Below, piece after piece: positions 14,466 to 16,811 of a DNA stretch of 16,811 bases. Source of the DNA: Oscillospiraceae bacterium (lineage in GTDB: Bacteria > Bacillota > Clostridia > Oscillospirales > Ruminococcaceae); assembly GCA_019413245.1 (NCBI GenBank), contig DXNX01000044.1, positions 1-16,811 of the forward strand, in the 5' to 3' direction. How positions within the stretch are numbered: the stretch's first letter is position 1; each line of letters opens with the position of its first letter. The notes beneath the pieces were generated by a model that saw nothing but the letters and a program-made list of their open reading frames with translations, had not been told where the DNA came from and ran no database searches. The position numbers were made by a program, and so were the translations under genes.

Positions 14466-15311
14466 ATGAAAAAACGCCTGTTCCTGCTGGATATTGACGG
14501 CACCATCTGCCGCGGCAACGCCCTGATTCCCGGGGCAGGGGCCTTTCTGCAGGCGGTGCGGCGCAGCGGGGGCAAGTTTGTCTTCATCACCAACAACGCT
14601 ACCCGCAGCACAGCCGATTATATCCGCTTTTTCCGCACGCTGGGGGTGGAAAGCCGGGAAGACAACTACCTGACCGCTGCCTATGCCACCATCCGGTATA
14701 TGAAAGAACACTATGCCGGGCAGTATATTTACGCCCTGGCCACTGATTCTTTCGTCAAGGAATGCCGCCAGAACGGCCTGCTGATTACCACTGACGCCTC
14801 GGACGAGGCCATTAGCTGTGTGCTGGTATCCTACGACAACGCCCTGAACTATGAAAAGATCAAGGACGTCTGCCTGCTGCTGACCACCCGGCAGGTGGAC
14901 TATATCGCCACCAACCCGGACCTGGTCTGCCCGGTGGATTTCGGGTATCTGCCGGATTGCGGGGCCATCTGCAACATGATCGAAACCGCTACCCACCGCA
15001 AGCCCAAATTTCTGGGCAAACCGGAACCGGCCATGGTAAAGTATGCCCTGCAGAACAATGGCTGCACCCCGGAGGAAGCGCTGGTGGTGGGCGACCGGCT
15101 GTATACCGACATCGCCTGCGGCGTGCGTGCGGGGGTGGATACGGCTCTGGTCCTCAGCGGTGAGGCCACCGAAGCCGATGTGGCCGCCAGCCCCGAAAAA
15201 CCGACGTATATTTTTCCTTCTGTGGCGGAACTGCGGCAGGCTTTTCTGCCGGAAACCACTGCATCCGGACGCCATTCCGCCGCCGGTGCGGCGGCTCGTG
15301 CCTGCGTATAA
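14466..15311 (+). CDS. HAD-IIA family phosphatase (NagD/AraL/PGP-like), possible glycerol-3-phosphate phosphatase
   Basis: 281 residues. HAD motifs: LLDIDGT with nucleophile Asp9 and acid/base Asp11, motif II FITNNATRS (Thr42), motif III GKPEPAM (Lys185), motif IV VVGDRLYTDI (Asp210, Asp215). The C2a cap between motifs II and III defines subclass IIA, whose members dephosphorylate small phosphates such as nitrophenyl phosphate, phosphoglycolate and glycerol 3-phosphate. The last 20 residues are Ala/Arg-rich and probably disordered. ATG 14466 is preferred: GGAG (14454-14457) is 8 nt upstream. In-frame GTG 14457 overlaps the previous stop but has no spacing to a ribosome site. Being translated directly after the GDPD gene suggests that it acts on glycerol 3-phosphate made by that enzyme. 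This is an inference; substrate choice in the subclass is not readable from motifs. Confidence 0.88.
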   Translation: MKKRLFLLDIDGTICRGNALIPGAGAFLQAVRRSGGKFVFITNNATRSTADYIRFFRTLGVESREDNYLTAAYATIRYMKEHYAGQYIYALATDSFVKECRQNGLLITTDASDEAISCVLVSYDNALNYEKIKDVCLLLTTRQVDYIATNPDLVCPVDFGYLPDCGAICNMIETATHRKPKFLGKPEPAMVKYALQNNGCTPEEALVVGDRLYTDIACGVRAGVDTALVLSGEATEADVAASPEKPTYIFPSVAELRQAFLPETTASGRHSAAGAAARACV

Positions 15312-15324
15312 GACCTGAACAGAA

Positions 15325-15366
15325 AAGCCCCCTCGGCTGCGTTTTCACAGCCGAGGGGGCTTCTTT
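15325..15366. terminator. Strong bidirectional terminator between convergent genes
   Basis: A perfect 15-bp stem, 15325-15339 with 15348-15362 (AAGCCCCCTCGGCTG and its complement), an 8-nt loop, then CTTT on the plus strand. On the minus strand the stem is followed by TTTTCT. It lies 13 nt after the HAD stop and 18 nt beyond the brnQ stop, so it can end both transcripts. Confidence 0.93.
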
Positions 15367-15384
15367 ATGCGATGAAAAGGAAAA

Positions 15385-16728
15385 TCAGGCGGTGCGGCGG
15401 TGCACCAGATGCAGCGCCATACCGATGACCAGCCCGACCAGCGCCGGGCAGACCCAGCCGAATCCCAGATCACACAGAGGCAGATAGGTTTCGGCCACGG
15501 TTACCAGCGGTACGGTATGCAACAGTTCCTGAGTAGTGGCAGGCAGGGTGCGAAGCAGGTCAATCAGGGCAGCTGCCATGGTAAAACCGATGGTCCAACG
15601 CAGAACCACGGGGTCATTGCCGAAGCATTTGCCGCACAAGGTCAGCAGGATCAGCACGATGGACAAGGGGTACAGGAACATGAGGACCGGGGTGGAGTAG
15701 GCCAGGATCGCATCCAGCCCCAGGTTGGCAATGAGAAAGGAGATGACACAGAACCCAATGGCCCACACCCGGTAGGAGGGACCCTTGGAAAACAGCTGCA
15801 CAAAGGTCTCACTGCAGCTGGTGATCAGCCCCACCGCCGTTTTCAGACAGGCCAGGGTGACGGTGGCGGCCAGAATCAGAGCGCCCACGCCGCCGAAATA
15901 GTGGGCGGCAATCAGGGCCAGGGCCTCGCCGCCGTTGGCCGAAACCGGGAATAGACCGCGGCTCTGGGCACCCATGACGATGACCAGCACATAGATCAGT
16001 CCCATGAACAGAGAGCTGAAGAGCCCGGCCAGCACCGTGCTCTTTGCCACCGCCCCGGGCTCGTCCACGCCAAGACTGCGGATGGCATTGACCACGATGA
16101 TGCCAAAAGCCAGACTGGCCAGGGCGTCCATGGTGTTGTAGCCTTCCAGAATACCGGCGGAAAAGGCGTTGGCTACATAGCTGCCGAAGGGGTCAACGGC
16201 AGAAATGTCCCCGATAGGGTCGGTCAGCGCCCGCAGCACCAGAACGGCCAGAAAACACAGAAACAGTGGGGTCAGCACCTTGCCCACCCAGGTCAGGATC
16301 TCGCCGGGACGCAGGGAAAAGAACAGAACAGCGGCAAAGAAAATCAAGGAAAACACAGCCAGTGCCGTGGTACCACCCTGGGGCACAATCTGTTGGATGC
16401 CTACGGTGTAGGCGACGGTGGCACAGCGGGAAATGGCAAAGAACGGTCCGATGGTCAGGTACAGAACGCAGGTGAAAAAGAACCCGTATCCCCGGCCCAC
16501 CCGACTGCTCAGGGCAAACAGGCCTTCCTTGCGGCTGATACCCAGTGCCGCCACACCCAGCAGGGGCAGGCCCACGCCGGTAATGAGCAGACCCGCCGAG
16601 GCCCACCACAGATTGCGGCCGGCCATCTGACCCACCGAAGCGGGAAAAATCAGGTTGCCGGCACCGAAAAACAGTCCGAACAGCATGATGGCCACTGTGA
16701 GCAGCTGCCGCAGCGTCAGTTTTTTCAT
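15385..16728 (-). CDS. brnQ: Branched-chain amino-acid transport carrier, LIVCS family (BrnQ)
   Basis: 447 residues, about 12 membrane spans; a cation-coupled importer of leucine, isoleucine and valine. The N-terminus MKKLTLRQLLTVAIMLFGLF followed by FGAGNLIFP (21-29) is the family signature, and the length matches BrnQ. The start is ATG 16728, with GAGG 9 nt upstream. An in-frame ATG at 16767 would add 13 charged residues, but it is built from the last bases of a TATAAT box and has no ribosome site, so it is rejected. The gene converges with the HAD phosphatase gene and shares its terminator. No T-box or leucine-responsive leader is visible: the leader is only about 30 nt. Confidence 0.92.
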   Translation of the reverse strand: MKKLTLRQLLTVAIMLFGLFFGAGNLIFPASVGQMAGRNLWWASAGLLITGVGLPLLGVAALGISRKEGLFALSSRVGRGYGFFFTCVLYLTIGPFFAISRCATVAYTVGIQQIVPQGGTTALAVFSLIFFAAVLFFSLRPGEILTWVGKVLTPLFLCFLAVLVLRALTDPIGDISAVDPFGSYVANAFSAGILEGYNTMDALASLAFGIIVVNAIRSLGVDEPGAVAKSTVLAGLFSSLFMGLIYVLVIVMGAQSRGLFPVSANGGEALALIAAHYFGGVGALILAATVTLACLKTAVGLITSCSETFVQLFSKGPSYRVWAIGFCVISFLIANLGLDAILAYSTPVLMFLYPLSIVLILLTLCGKCFGNDPVVLRWTIGFTMAAALIDLLRTLPATTQELLHTVPLVTVAETYLPLCDLGFGWVCPALVGLVIGMALHLVHRRTA

Positions 16729-16765
16729 ATTTGAATGCCTCACATCTCTTTCTTCTTTCTGTTCC

Positions 16766-16795
16766 ATTATACTCTATGACGCCCGGCGGGGTAAA
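16766..16795 (-). promoter_or_regulatory. Promoter of brnQ
   Basis: Read on the minus strand: -35 TTTACC (16790-16795), an 18-bp spacer and a perfect -10 TATAAT (16766-16771). Transcription would start near 16759, about 30 nt before ATG 16728. Confidence 0.65.
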
Positions 16796-16811
16796 CCCGG
16801 ATGGCCAAAAA

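Noticed and set aside
1..16811. CRISPR arrays, tRNA or rRNA genes, insertion sequences, integrases and att sites
   Set aside because: No regular repeat-spacer pattern, no cloverleaf-like or rRNA-like segment and no transposase or integrase motifs were seen on either strand.

Overview
The window looks like a chromosomal segment from a GC-rich gut Firmicute of the Faecalibacterium / Gemmiger / Subdoligranulum type (Oscillospirales). This is inferred from the high GC content, Firmicute-style ribosome binding sites and terminators, a lipoprotein-anchored binding protein, and the family mix. I cannot fix the genus from sequence alone. I see no rRNA, tRNA, CRISPR array, insertion sequence or phage gene.

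Layout. (1) 1-2426: an M20 dipeptidase (PepV/Sapep type, minus strand, cut by the window edge) and a YfcC-family carrier (plus strand) diverge from a short AT-rich region. That region holds two readable sigma-A-type promoters and a 10-bp direct repeat. A hairpin terminator follows the carrier gene. (2) 2569-8946: a two-gene operon with its own promoter and a strong terminator. Its first gene encodes a secreted 1734-residue, multi-domain M60 (enhancin/mucinase-type) metallopeptidase that carries a type-I-like dockerin near its N-terminus. Its second gene, 23 nt downstream, encodes a 310-residue protein with a signal peptide, a cohesin-like domain, a long Pro/Ser/Thr/Ala linker and one C-terminal membrane span. 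(3) 9232-15362: a tightly packed run encoding an ABC ATPase, two permeases and a UgpB-like lipoprotein, followed by a glycerophosphodiester phosphodiesterase and a HAD-IIA phosphatase. It ends in a strong bidirectional terminator. (4) 15385-16795: a convergent branched-chain amino-acid carrier (BrnQ/LIVCS) with its promoter at the window edge.

How the genes may work together. The most notable unit is region 2. The peptidase has no LPXTG motif, no S-layer module and no membrane anchor of its own, but it has a dockerin, and its operon partner is a membrane-anchored cohesin-like protein. The simplest reading is a self-contained, non-cellulosomal dockerin-cohesin pair that holds a glycoprotein (mucin) peptidase on the cell surface. 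Region 3 reads as a glycerophospholipid head-group salvage route: Ugp-type import, hydrolysis to glycerol 3-phosphate, and possibly dephosphorylation by the HAD enzyme. The dipeptidase, YfcC and BrnQ genes add peptide and amino-acid use. Together the window suggests foraging on host or mucosal glycoproteins, peptides and lipid head-groups. The individual family calls are well supported; the pairing of dockerin with cohesin and the pathway assignment are inferences.
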